Shown here: one piece after another, positions 4,428-10,371 of the stretch
Layout: each line of letters starts with the position of its first letter
How positions within the stretch are numbered: the first letter of the stretch is position 1
Source: Gammaproteobacteria bacterium
GTDB taxonomy: Bacteria > Pseudomonadota > Gammaproteobacteria > Thiohalomonadales > Thiohalomonadaceae
Assembly (NCBI GenBank): GCA_023228645.1
Contig: JALOAT010000083.1
Coordinates: forward strand, 1 to 11,061
Length of the DNA: 11,061 nt
Reading direction: 5' to 3'
Notes under the pieces: generated by a model
What the model saw: the letters and a program-made list of their open reading frames with translations, nothing else
Told to the model about the DNA's origin: nothing
Databases searched by the model: none
Translations under genes and position numbers: made by a program

Positions 4428-5248
4428 TACTTTTTCTTCTTTTTCTTTTTAGAATATTTGGCCCAAGCAAAGCCAACTATCGGAATGAGTAACGACCCCC
4501 AAGCCCATTCCCAATTGGCAGATAACCATTTGGTTATGCGTTGCTTGGTAGTAATGTTTACATTTACTTTACCAACGTATGTGTCTAAATATCGTTCAGC
4601 TTTTTCGCCATCAACTGTAATAATAGCCGTTACTGTAATTTTAACTTCTTTGCCTGGTCCGCTGGAAAGTGGCTTTAGTGACCATTTCCAAGTTGTATCC
4701 TGATCACCCATAATAATTTGACGCTGTGGTGTAAGATTGATCACGTCAAAGTCTCTAGCCTCAAGTCTAACTTCGACAATTCTAGATATTTGGATGTTTT
4801 GAGTAATTTGTTGCCCTTCTGGTAAATGTTCTTTCAACTGATCTATTGAAATTGAAGGATTGATTTTCACCACAACTTCGATATCATCATTAATGTTTGC
4901 TTCTTGTGGAACGCTATATCCAAAAGATGATTGCGATAACTGTCGAGCGATGTCGTCAGATGAAAATACGCTTTTAGTTGGTAATTCGGATCTGTTGGTT
5001 TGTGCTGTGTGAATGCTTGTATTTTCTTGAACACTACTAGCAGGTTCTATATTATTTAAATATTCATAATTATCACTAATTGACTGCTCATTGGTGTAGT
5101 CTTCAGCGGTTTCTGTGGTGACTTGTTCAGATTGTGAATCAAGTTGATAGCCTATATTCGAGTGTTCATACTGAATATTTTTCATTACTGCGCATCCAGT
5201 ACATAGACTGCATATTAATACGAATAAAAATAGACTTAGTTTTTTCAT
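4427..5248 (-). CDS. Predicted lipoprotein with C-terminal membrane anchor
   Basis: The only leftward gene. A signal peptide (KK, hydrophobic 5-15) ends in CTGC (16-19), a probable though not ideal lipobox, with C19 lipidated. Residues 25-120 are polar and low-complexity (S/T/N/Q/E), likely a disordered spacer. Residues 121-235 are beta-rich, with TTWKWSLKP (185-193) and SGPGKEVKITV (196-206). That pattern resembles a beta-sandwich module of bacterial membrane sensor proteins; the resemblance is from memory. A hydrophobic stretch (about 246-262) is followed by seven lysines. The protein could be anchored at both ends, spanning between membranes or looping. Weak ribosome-binding site; TATAAA near 5257 may be its -10. 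Possibly a moron acting on the host envelope (exclusion), but unproven. Confidence 0.85.
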   Translation of the reverse strand: MKKLSLFLFVLICSLCTGCAVMKNIQYEHSNIGYQLDSQSEQVTTETAEDYTNEQSISDNYEYLNNIEPASSVQENTSIHTAQTNRSELPTKSVFSSDDIARQLSQSSFGYSVPQEANINDDIEVVVKINPSISIDQLKEHLPEGQQITQNIQISRIVEVRLEARDFDVINLTPQRQIIMGDQDTTWKWSLKPLSSGPGKEVKITVTAIITVDGEKAERYLDTYVGKVNVNITTKQRITKWLSANWEWAWGSLLIPIVGFAWAKYSKKKKKKK

Positions 5249-5272
5249 TCTGTTATTTATAAGGATAACTAT

Positions 5273-5356
5273 TCTCCCTACTACTGGTAGGTCTAGTAAC
5301 GTGACTTTGAATCACGGGTGCGCGGACGCGCAAAGGTTCGAATCCTTGAGGGAGAT
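5273..5356 (+). tRNA. tRNA-Gln (TTG) with a long variable arm
   Basis: Acceptor TCTCCCT/AGGGAGA with T1-A72 and discriminator T, as in the other two Gln tRNAs here. D stem TACT/AGTA. Anticodon arm CGTGA-CTTTGAA-TCACG is perfect, anticodon TTG. The variable region holds a GC-rich hairpin TGCGC-GGAC-GCGCA (5319-5332), making it class II in shape, which is not normal for Gln. T stem has about 4 bp (AAGG/CCTT). CCA not encoded. Confidence 0.82.
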
Positions 5357-5375
5357 CAAATTTGAGGTATTGATA

Positions 5376-6059
5376 ATGAAAACTTTTACATATGCTATTG
5401 GAGATATACACGGTCGATTGGACCTTTTGGTTAAATCGATTGAACTGATTGAGCATCACCGTTTACAGAATGATGCATATGCTATAGTTGTATTTTTGGG
5501 AGACTACGTTGATCGTGGCCCGAACAGCAAAGAAGTGTGTGATATTTTAATGGCCGGACCAAATACTGAAAATACTGAATGGATTATACTCCAAGGAAAT
5601 CACGAAATAATGTTAATTGAAGCTGGTCTAGGCGGTTTTTCTGAACAGAAATTTTGGCTTAATAATGGCGGTCAAGAAACGCTTAGCAGTTTTGGTGGCT
5701 ATCGGGAAATGATTCCATATATCAAATGGATGCAAAATTTAACAAAATATTACTATGATGGTGAACGTGTATTTGTTCACGCTGGCATTAAAGACGGTGT
5801 TCCATTAGAGCAAACGCCTGAGGCTGTGTTACAATGGATAAGATATCCTGATGAATATGAGCCTAATTCCCCTTTAGGTTATTTGGTTCACGGTCACCCT
5901 CCTAAAATGGGCCAGCCTTTGATTCTAAAAACCAGGTGTGATTTAGACGTCTGGGGAGTCGCTACTGGTAAAGTATGTGTTGGCGTTTTTGAAAAGGGCA
6001 TCCCGGGCGGCCCGATTGATTTATTGGAAGCCAATATGGGATATAGAGCACTTGACTAA
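5376..6059 (+). CDS. Metallophosphoesterase, PP1/lambda-phosphatase type (serine/threonine phosphatase-like)
   Basis: A 227-residue calcineurin-like phosphoesterase, the length of lambda phosphatase. All dinuclear metal motifs are present: GDIHG (9-13), GDYVDRG (42-48), GNHE (74-77), HAG (135-137) and HGH (172-174). R47 and H76 are the expected phosphate-binding and acid residues. It should be an active Mn2+-dependent phosphatase on protein Ser/Thr or possibly Tyr, although some relatives are Ap4A or nucleotide hydrolases. I start at ATG 5376 with GAGG 8 nt upstream; the longer frame is tRNA sequence. It lies 19 nt after tRNA-Gln(TTG), likely on the same RNA. The end overlaps the -35 of the next promoter. 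Confidence 0.95.
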   Translation: MKTFTYAIGDIHGRLDLLVKSIELIEHHRLQNDAYAIVVFLGDYVDRGPNSKEVCDILMAGPNTENTEWIILQGNHEIMLIEAGLGGFSEQKFWLNNGGQETLSSFGGYREMIPYIKWMQNLTKYYYDGERVFVHAGIKDGVPLEQTPEAVLQWIRYPDEYEPNSPLGYLVHGHPPKMGQPLILKTRCDLDVWGVATGKVCVGVFEKGIPGGPIDLLEANMGYRALD

Positions 6060-6080
6060 CTAGGTCATCTTTGCTATATC
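6052..6080 (+). promoter_or_regulatory. Promoter candidate at the end of the phosphatase gene
   Basis: TTGACT (6052-6057), 17-nt spacer, TATATC (6075-6080, 4/6). The -35 overlaps the last codons of the phosphatase gene. Start near 6087, about 24 nt before the 6111 gene. Confidence 0.45.
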
Positions 6081-6110
6081 AATGGGTGTGATTAACAGTA
6101 AGGAAATATA

Positions 6111-6686
6111 ATGACAATTCTCCGTTGGGATAAACCGAAAAAAGTGATGACCGCCCAGCAATGGGGTGAGCATTATGGTTTTGATGGCGGCCCCATTGGT
6201 GGTTATGCCCCAAATATGAGTGAAGCTGACCAGCTTTCCTGGAAAGCCAAAATCACCGGTAAAAAACTTGGATTCCCGCAGGTAGAGATTCGAAAGACTA
6301 CTGAACGTGGTAGTCAGGTAGTAATTATTATCAATTTGGGCGCTGGATATAATTACAAGTATTATCGAGCGGTTGATGATGATTATACTAAGTACGCTGA
6401 TTATGCTGATTATTTGGCACAGGAAGGTGCCCATTATCATCAAAAATATCCTCAACAATATCCCACTCTTCAGGATGGCATTGATTTTATTTCCGAATGT
6501 GGTGATGAAGAAGGATTTTGGCGTTGCAAATATCCCACGAAAGGGATCAATGTTCATATAGCTACGAACGGCCCAATTCAAATGACTTTTGATGAAATGA
6601 TGGATATGCAAAAGGCCATTGAAGAAGCAAAAGTAGCACTTACTAGTTTAGAGATTGCACCAAGCTATGCTAAAAAAACTGGCTAA
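6111..6686 (+). CDS. Hypothetical 191-residue phage protein
   Basis: Not assignable to a named family. ATG 6111 has AAGGA 6 nt upstream and a promoter candidate before it. The N-terminal part (1-45) has KPKKVMTAQQW and a conserved-looking GGYAPNMSEADQLSWKAK. A beta segment follows, QVEIRKTTERGSQVVIIINLG (57-77), then a Tyr/Asp-rich middle (78-118) and a C-terminal IATNGPIQMTFDEMMDMQKAIEEAK (150-174). The combination of a VEIRKT strand with NGPIQ-TF-E-helix is one I have seen in conserved phage proteins of unknown function. Soluble, no membrane segment. It overlaps the next gene by 20 nt, so the two are likely coupled. Confidence 0.85.
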   Translation: MTILRWDKPKKVMTAQQWGEHYGFDGGPIGGYAPNMSEADQLSWKAKITGKKLGFPQVEIRKTTERGSQVVIIINLGAGYNYKYYRAVDDDYTKYADYADYLAQEGAHYHQKYPQQYPTLQDGIDFISECGDEEGFWRCKYPTKGINVHIATNGPIQMTFDEMMDMQKAIEEAKVALTSLEIAPSYAKKTG

Positions 6687-6942
6687 TCTTTTTATATCAA
6701 TATATGAATTCCTTTATAGAGGATATGAATTTGCCACATTTCAGCATTTTAAATTGGGTGAATATGAAATTCATTATCTAATTGATTGCGGTGCTGGTTA
6801 TATGGGCGGTGTAGATACCGTAGCGGCTTGTAGTGTGAAAGATGCATTAAAAAGTCATCGACAACACGATGTAGAAGCAGTATATTGCGATGGTGAGTTA
6901 GTATATGCTGCCAGCTGGGCTGATATACAAAGTTTAGATTGA
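6667..6942 (+). CDS. Hypothetical 91-residue protein
   Basis: Not recognised. I use ATG 6667, inside the end of the previous gene (20-nt overlap); a TTG at 6655 in the same frame is possible. There is no good Shine-Dalgarno, so translation probably depends on the upstream gene. The N-terminus LKKLANLFISIYEFLYRGYEF is amphipathic, hydrophobic enough for membrane association but not a clear TM segment. The rest is a compact alpha/beta domain (YEIHYLIDCGAGYMGGVDTVAACSVKDAL, then VEAVYCDGELVYAASW) with three cysteines. Ends 7 nt before the DUF6794-like gene, forming a three-gene set with its neighbours. Confidence 0.72.
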   Translation: MLKKLANLFISIYEFLYRGYEFATFQHFKLGEYEIHYLIDCGAGYMGGVDTVAACSVKDALKSHRQHDVEAVYCDGELVYAASWADIQSLD

Positions 6943-6949
6943 GAGATGT

Positions 6950-7285
6950 ATGCCCATAATTTATGAACCAAAACCAGAAACTTGGCAAGATGCAGTATTT
7001 CGTATCTGTTCAAATTTGAATGATGAAGAAATTAAAACCTTGAAAGAAAATAGCTATGCACTATTTCACCACGGCCTGGGCACTAGTATCCGAAACAACT
7101 GGGACCTGTGGGATGAAACGTCATCATTGTATAAATCATTTCAGAATGACCTTGGTTTGACACACGCTGACGATATGAGTGGTATTATTCTTCGTAGTGC
7201 AGAAGCTACTGCTAAAGGTGAACCAGTACAATGTAAAGAATGGGCTGGAGAATATTTAAAATATTGGGAACAGTGCAATAAATAA
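6950..7285 (+). CDS. DUF6794-like protein
   Basis: The 111-residue protein carries the pattern I associate with DUF6794: an N-terminal TWQDAVFRI (11-19), the motif HHGLGTSIRNNWDLW (40-54) and HADDMSGIIL (72-81). The GLGxxIRNxWxLW and DDMS elements are the family hallmarks. They occur in bacterial and phage proteins of unknown biochemical function, and the family name is from memory. ATG 6950 follows TTGAGAGA. No membrane helix. The C-terminal part EWAGEYLKYWEQ is helical. The TAA ends 7 nt before tRNA-Lys(CTT), so it is probably transcribed with that tRNA. Confidence 0.82.
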   Translation: MPIIYEPKPETWQDAVFRICSNLNDEEIKTLKENSYALFHHGLGTSIRNNWDLWDETSSLYKSFQNDLGLTHADDMSGIILRSAEATAKGEPVQCKEWAGEYLKYWEQCNK

Positions 7286-7292
7286 AATATAT

Positions 7293-7365
<73 letters not shown>

Positions 7366-7366
7366 C

Positions 7367-7551
7367 AATTATTACAGTGTAACCGCGGAATAGCACTGTG
7401 TTGGCAAACGGCATCAATTTAGCCAGACTATAGGTTTGAAATTGGCTGTTCGGACCCCATACTGGTAGGATGGCAAAGTCGTGCACCTATTGGTTGGTGG
7501 CTACGTGATTAATCACATATAATGAGGTTGGGCCAAAATACTGTAATAATT
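7367..7551 (+). ncRNA. Large spacer RNA closed by a 12-bp perfect stem
   Basis: AATTATTACAGT (7367-7378) is complementary to ACTGTAATAATT (7540-7551), enclosing 161 nt with no open frame. The fold fills the space between tRNA-Lys (ends 7365) and tRNA-Thr (starts 7555). Inner elements include AGCCA/TGGCT (around 7420-7445), CACC/GGTG, and a 12-base perfect palindrome GTGATTAATCAC (7505-7516). It contains the 10-mer GCAAACGGCA (7404-7413), also present right after the 3434 tRNA. Stable RNA or tRNA-processing scaffold is inference. Confidence 0.5.
7494..7523 (+). promoter_or_regulatory. Possible promoter for tRNA-Thr(GGT)
   Basis: A consensus -10 TATAAT (7518-7523) lies 18 nt after TTGGTG (7494-7499, 3/6). 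Transcription would start near 7530, about 25 nt before tRNA-Thr. The weak -35 makes this uncertain. Confidence 0.35.
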
Positions 7552-7554
7552 AAT

Positions 7555-7630
7555 GCTGTTGTAGCTCAGTGGTAGTAGCACTTCATTGGTAATGAAGAGG
7601 TCGTGGGTTCAATCCCCACCAACAGCACCA
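7555..7630 (+). tRNA. tRNA-Thr (GGT), CCA encoded
   Basis: Acceptor GCTGTTG/CAACAGC is perfect. Anticodon arm CTTCA-TTGGTAA-TGAAG, anticodon GGT. T arm GTGGG-TTCAATC-CCCAC, then ACCA. Second Thr tRNA of the window. Confidence 0.95.
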
Positions 7631-7674
7631 GATAAATATTTGTACTTTGAGGCACAAATAAAGAGGATCATCAA

Positions 7675-7821
7675 ATGTCATACCCAAATGTATCTGATCA
7701 CGAAAGTAGAATTGCTGCGCTTGAATCAAGAATTGAAGCACTTGAAGGTCAATCATCATCTGACAATAGCCTGCTTCAATTTTTGGCTAAATTGAAGAAG
7801 TGGTTCCCATTTATTAGATAA
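7675..7821 (+). CDS. 48-residue coiled-coil protein
   Basis: A short gene. ATG 7675 is preceded at 7 nt by GAGGA. The product starts SYPNVSDHES, then a strong heptad-repeat coiled coil RIAALESRIEALEG (residues 12-25) and a serine-rich linker. It ends with an amphipathic, Trp/Phe-containing C-terminus LLQFLAKLKKWFPFIR that could touch membrane or a partner. Codon choice and position between tRNA-Thr and the next folded spacer support it as real. A longer open frame in another phase over the same stretch starts inside tRNA-Thr and is rejected. Probably a small oligomeric adaptor; function unknown. Confidence 0.7.
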   Translation: MSYPNVSDHESRIAALESRIEALEGQSSSDNSLLQFLAKLKKWFPFIR

Positions 7822-7829
7822 TAGTGTGG

Positions 7830-7888
7830 CCCGATGGGCAGAGCTCGGTCGCTCCGAGATAGAGTTATAGTTTCTGTACACTGAAACT
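7830..7888 (+). other. Run of hairpins before tRNA-Val
   Basis: Three perfect hairpins follow each other: GCCC-GAT-GGGC (7830-7839 region), CTCGG-TCGCT-CCGAG (7844-7858) and AGTTTC-TGTACACT-GAAACT (7869-7888). GGGCA (7836-7840) could also pair with TGCCC (7894-7898), the 5' acceptor of tRNA-Val, giving an alternative fold that competes with the tRNA. Confidence 0.35.
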
Positions 7889-7894
7889 GCGTAT

Positions 7895-7971
7895 GCCCGA
7901 GTAGCTCTTCTGGTGAAGACACTTGCTTTACACGCAAGTTAAGGTGAGTTCGATCCTCACCTCGGGTACCA
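7895..7971 (+). tRNA. tRNA-Val (TAC), CCA encoded
   Basis: Acceptor GCCCGAG/CTCGGGT (G1.U72), weak D stem. Anticodon arm CTTGC-TTTACAC-GCAAG, anticodon TAC. T arm GTGAG-TTCGATC-CTCAC, then ACCA. Confidence 0.92.
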
Positions 7972-7990
7972 AATTTTAGAAAGACATATT

Positions 7991-8269
7991 ATGAAAGTCC
8001 AAATTGATCTAAAAGTTCTTGAAAATTTAATCGAAGCTCTTGAATTTTATGCAAATCCTGACACTTATTGGGCTTGCAGTTTTATGTTTGATCGACCGAC
8101 TGGTGGCTTTGATGAAGATTTTTCAGACCACCAAGAATATAAAGATTTCTTGGATGGATCTGCTCCTGATTGCTATTATGAAGACAGGGAAAGGCCAGGA
8201 AAGACTGCACGTATTGCGTTACGTGATTATGATACTAATCCTGCCATACCAGTTGAAGGTGAAGAATGA
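7991..8269 (+). CDS. Hypothetical 92-residue phage protein
   Basis: ATG 7991 follows TAGAAAG (7977-7983) by 7 nt, just after tRNA-Val. An N-terminal helix (KVQIDLKVLENLIEALEFYANPDTYWA) is followed by an acidic, aromatic middle (DRPTGGFDEDFSDHQEYKDFLDG). A RPGKTARIALRDYD motif (about 68-81) comes next. The combination ALxFYANPDTY ... GKTARIALRDY is common in small phage hypothetical proteins that I know only as uncharacterised. Soluble and strongly acidic. Its stop overlaps the start of the next gene (ATGA). Confidence 0.85.
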   Translation: MKVQIDLKVLENLIEALEFYANPDTYWACSFMFDRPTGGFDEDFSDHQEYKDFLDGSAPDCYYEDRERPGKTARIALRDYDTNPAIPVEGEE

Positions 8270-8418
8270 TAGATTTATTTTTTATCTTCATAATGTTAAT
8301 AATGGGCGGCTGTATGGGCTACAGTCTCGGACGCCACCCTGGTAAGAATGTTTTTGATAAATTTATGTTTATGATAGAACAAACTTGCAGAGAAGATTTG
8401 ACAGACGATAAGAAATAA
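8266..8418 (+). CDS. 50-residue single-helix membrane protein
   Basis: Short gene coupled to the previous one through an ATGA overlap. The protein starts IDLFFIFIMLIMGGCMGYSLG, a strongly hydrophobic segment (residues 2-20), followed by a basic/polar tail RHPGKNVFDKF and a charged C-terminus (EQTCREDLTDDKK). MGGC at 13-16 is a weak lipobox-like sequence; a simple N-terminal membrane anchor is more likely. The tail after the helix carries R and K, suggesting it stays cytoplasmic. The 3' end of the gene contains a promoter (-35 at 8398) that reads into tRNA-Gln. Function unknown. Confidence 0.7.
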   Translation: MIDLFFIFIMLIMGGCMGYSLGRHPGKNVFDKFMFMIEQTCREDLTDDKK

Positions 8419-8426
8419 GTTAGTAT
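8398..8426 (+). promoter_or_regulatory. Promoter for tRNA-Gln(TTG)
   Basis: TTGACA (8398-8403), exactly 17 nt, TAGTAT (8421-8426, 4/6). Predicted start near 8433, five bases before the tRNA. The -35 lies in the end of the 8266 gene. Confidence 0.55.
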
Positions 8427-8437
8427 AAAGAATACAT

Positions 8438-8512
8438 TGCCCGGTAGTTCAATGGTGGAACACTAGACTTTGAATCTGGGGGTTGTAGGTTCGAGTCCTA
8501 CCCGGGCATCCA
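8438..8512 (+). tRNA. tRNA-Gln (TTG), CCA encoded
   Basis: Acceptor TGCCCGG/CCGGGCA with T1-A72, discriminator T, then CCA. Anticodon arm CTAGA-CTTTGAA-TCTGG, anticodon TTG. T arm GTAGG-TTCGAGT-CCTAC. Normal short variable loop, unlike the other TTG tRNA at 5273. Third Gln tRNA of the window. Confidence 0.94.
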
Positions 8513-8513
8513 A

Positions 8514-8662
8514 GTTGGTTCATTCGGATTTAGGTTCGGGTGGTCAATGGCTCCTATTAGGACCAACGCCCAAGGGATTAATCCACGCCGTTGCTCTTCT
8601 GATAGATCAGTATGTTGACACAGGCTTGTATTTCCTTGTTAGAAAACAAGGTGGCGGAACGG
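8514..8662 (+). other. Gene-free structured spacer after tRNA-Gln
   Basis: No convincing gene. It can fold as GTTGGT (8514-8519) with ACCAAC (8562-8567), or alternatively TGGTC/GACCA (8541-8565). It contains a perfect 10-base palindrome GGATTAATCC (8575-8584). Then CCGTT (8588-8592) pairs with AACGG (8658-8662) around two hairpins, CTGA/TCAG (8599-8610) and CCTTGTT-AGAA-AACAAGG (8634-8651). A terminator follows. Confidence 0.35.
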
Positions 8663-8678
8663 ATGTTCTTTTGAATTT

Positions 8679-8709
8679 AGGAGGCTTCGTTCGTGAAGCC
8701 TCCTTTTCC
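8679..8709 (+). terminator. Rho-independent terminator
   Basis: AGGAGGCTTC (8679-8688) and GAAGCCTCCT (8695-8704) form a perfect 10-bp GC-rich stem with a 6-nt loop, followed by TTTCCTTT. It would end the tRNA-Gln transcript. The only textbook terminator in the window. Confidence 0.85.
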
Positions 8710-8725
8710 TTTGAGTGGAGAGTAT

Positions 8726-8983
8726 ATGACTGACGAAGTTGAAATGTTCAGGACCGAAGAAGAAGCAAAAGAATATTGGGACGATGTTACTCTTCGTGCA
8801 GATATTATCGAAGGTGTAGTCCGAACACTAATCGTAGCCAAGGATGGCACGTATAATCGCAACAGCGATGCATCATTTGATCGGTTTGATATCAGGTCTG
8901 CGGTAGCGATGGCGCTTAGCCTTTATACTGACAAGAACCTTGAATTGATTGAAATGATGAACAAAGTCACAACACGTGATTGA
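8726..8983 (+). CDS. Hypothetical 85-residue protein
   Basis: Not recognised. ATG 8726 has GGAGAG about 5 nt upstream; the frame further upstream runs through the terminator and is not coding. The protein is acidic, with helices TEEEAKEYWDDVTLRADIIEG (10-30) and SAVAMALSLYTDKNLELIEMMNKV (57-80). Between them is a short beta hairpin VRTLIVAKDGTYNRNSD. No metal or nucleotide site visible. It is the first gene after the terminator and has no obvious own promoter, so it may depend on read-through. Its TGA lies within the -35 of the next promoter. Confidence 0.78.
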   Translation: MTDEVEMFRTEEEAKEYWDDVTLRADIIEGVVRTLIVAKDGTYNRNSDASFDRFDIRSAVAMALSLYTDKNLELIEMMNKVTTRD

Positions 8984-9008
8984 CTTTAATTTCCTAAAAG
9001 TTTAATAT
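8980..9008 (+). promoter_or_regulatory. Promoter candidate for the NAD-synthase-like operon
   Basis: TTGACT (8980-8985), 17-nt spacer, TAATAT (9003-9008, 4/6). The -35 contains the stop codon of the previous gene. Start near 9015, giving a leader of about 19 nt before ATG 9034. Confidence 0.45.
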
Positions 9009-9029
9009 CCTTTTCTACAAGATAGGAAA
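8990..9029 (+). promoter_or_regulatory. Hairpin that hides the 9034 ribosome-binding site
   Basis: TTTCCTA (8990-8996) is complementary to TAGGAAA (9023-9029), the Shine-Dalgarno of the 9034 gene. It can form only in RNA read through from upstream. RNA started at the promoter here (near 9015) lacks the left arm, so only the local transcript would be freely translated. Confidence 0.4.
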
Positions 9030-9033
9030 GTTT

Positions 9034-9297
9034 ATGAATCCGCCAGCAAAAGACAAGTCGCCCATTGACGATTTCATTGGACCATTTTCTAAGAAACATC
9101 ACGTTATTGCTGAAATTCTAAGTCCAGGACTTTGGTCTGAGTCATCTCACGAACACGTTAATTGGTGTTTGTGGGCTAAACAGTCTTTTTATCGTCGAAA
9201 TACATATTTTGGCGTGCAATTTTGGTTTAAGCGTGTAGATGCGTTAGAACAAGCTGATAAAATCATTAAGGCTATTGAGGAGATTGAAAGTGAATGA
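9034..9297 (+). CDS. Hypothetical 87-residue protein, first of a three-gene operon
   Basis: Not recognised. ATG 9034 follows AGGAAA by 4-5 nt. The polar N-terminus (NPPAKDKSPIDD) is followed by an aromatic-rich middle (ILSPGLWSESSHEHVNWCLWAKQSFYRR, then FGVQFWFKRVD) and a C-terminal helix (ALEQADKIIKAIEEIESE). No known motif. Its last codons overlap the GTG start of the NAD-synthase-like gene by 8 nt and contain that gene's GAGGAG site, so the two are translationally coupled. That makes a role as a small partner of the synthase plausible but unproven. Confidence 0.78.
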   Translation: MNPPAKDKSPIDDFIGPFSKKHHVIAEILSPGLWSESSHEHVNWCLWAKQSFYRRNTYFGVQFWFKRVDALEQADKIIKAIEEIESE

Positions 9298-10036
9298 TAA
9301 ATTTGAAAAACTGATCGATCGCCTTAGCCAAAAGATACGGCTTTCGGCTAATCCAGTTCCCGGATTTATTGTTGGTTTGAGTGGGACTGATTCAATCGTC
9401 ACATTTATACTTCTTTATGAAGCCTTGAAGCGCTACAATCGCGAAGATCGTCTTTATGGTATTCATTACGTTAATGAATATCGAAAAAAGCCATCGTGGT
9501 TTGAAAAAGATATTATTCCTTGGTTGGCGGAAACTTATCCAAACACTCGGCTTGAAGTCCATACACCATTAGGTGGAAATTTTGATCAACAACGATGGGC
9601 TGATTTACATTTACGGGCATTGAATGAAATTGTTGTAAACGGGTTTGGTGAAAAGAAACTAAAGTTATTTGATCCTGGGCAAAACTACTGGGTTTCTGGT
9701 TGTATGAATGCCACTGAAAAAGCTCTTGGAAATTACAGCATTTTATCCAATAGCGTAAGCATTCAGCCCATTCAGACAATTTACAAGGGAGAAATTTTGG
9801 ATATTTGTGTCGAACATAATGTTCCTGAAATTGCTATCGAAATGTCGCAAATTCCTGACTGCTTCTGTGGTCGAGAAGAAATTGCTGCTCACAATGTTCG
9901 TTTGATTGATGAAATTATCACTTACAAGTTGGATCCTTCAAAATATGATCCAGAATTGCTGGCTGAAGTTTATGCCTATGTTCAAGAAACTAAGCGAGCC
10001 AATGATTTCAAAAACAGGACACCATTTAACGTATGA
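9290..10036 (+). CDS. NAD synthase (NadE)-like PP-loop ATP pyrophosphatase
   Basis: 248 residues, close to ammonia-dependent NAD synthase, which adenylates nicotinic acid adenine dinucleotide with ATP and amidates it. The N-terminal region has GLSGTDS (29-35), where NadE has GLSGGxDS, so the PP-loop is one residue short. RWADLHLRALNEI (102-114) fits the family's R-x-R/LY helix. SGCMNATEKALGNYS (136-150) and IQPIQTIYKGEI (158-169) match the GTxNxTExxLGYxT and PI-LYKxxV motifs. The usual GDGG segment is replaced by SNSVS. A family enzyme with altered chemistry or substrate is possible. GTG 9290 lies 7 nt after GAGGAG. Phages use NAD-making genes to resist NAD-depleting defences; such a role here is inference. 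Confidence 0.8.
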   Translation: MNDKFEKLIDRLSQKIRLSANPVPGFIVGLSGTDSIVTFILLYEALKRYNREDRLYGIHYVNEYRKKPSWFEKDIIPWLAETYPNTRLEVHTPLGGNFDQQRWADLHLRALNEIVVNGFGEKKLKLFDPGQNYWVSGCMNATEKALGNYSILSNSVSIQPIQTIYKGEILDICVEHNVPEIAIEMSQIPDCFCGREEIAAHNVRLIDEIITYKLDPSKYDPELLAEVYAYVQETKRANDFKNRTPFNV

Positions 10037-10371
10037 TTATCCATACTACGTTAATTCGACAGCGCCCGGGTGGAAAAATGGTGGGTATGCTTGGCGTATT
10101 AAAATATACTGGTGGTGATCTTTCAGGAATAGCTCAAGCATTATATAAACCATCAAGGATATATAGTGCTTGGCTTTCAATCAAACATTGGAAGAAAGTT
10201 ACACATTGCGCAACATTATTTTATGATATTAGTAAGCATCAAGAACTTAGCTATGAATTACAAAAGTATGGAATCCAGGCCAATCATTCAGAATTTAAGC
10301 ATTACAATTCAATGAAGGCTAAATTATATTTAGAAGATCACGAAGCTACTGTGTTAAGAATTATAGCTTGA
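10033..10371 (+). CDS. Hypothetical 112-residue basic protein coupled to the NadE-like gene
   Basis: Not recognised. The ATG overlaps the stop of the NadE-like gene (ATGA), making it the third gene of the operon. The protein is basic, with an N-terminal Gly-rich segment (RPGGKMVGMLGVLKYTGGDLSGIAQALYKPSR, 11-42) and an aromatic middle (SAWLSIKHWKKVTHCATLFYDISKHQELSYELQKYGI). The C-terminus EDHEATVLRIIA resembles a terminal beta strand. No catalytic signature. A stretch like GGDLSGIAQALYKPSR could contact nucleic acid, but that is weak. Its TGA is part of the -35 of the strong promoter that follows. Confidence 0.78.
   Translation: MIIHTTLIRQRPGGKMVGMLGVLKYTGGDLSGIAQALYKPSRIYSAWLSIKHWKKVTHCATLFYDISKHQELSYELQKYGIQANHSEFKHYNSMKAKLYLEDHEATVLRIIA

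Noticed and set aside
8615..8644. Perfect TTGACA in the spacer after tRNA-Gln
   Set aside because: No acceptable -10 at 16-18 nt (best TTAGAA), and the site lies upstream of the terminator.
8470..8733. 87-codon plus-strand frame
   Set aside because: Starts within tRNA-Gln, crosses the terminator and overlaps the 8726 gene in another phase.
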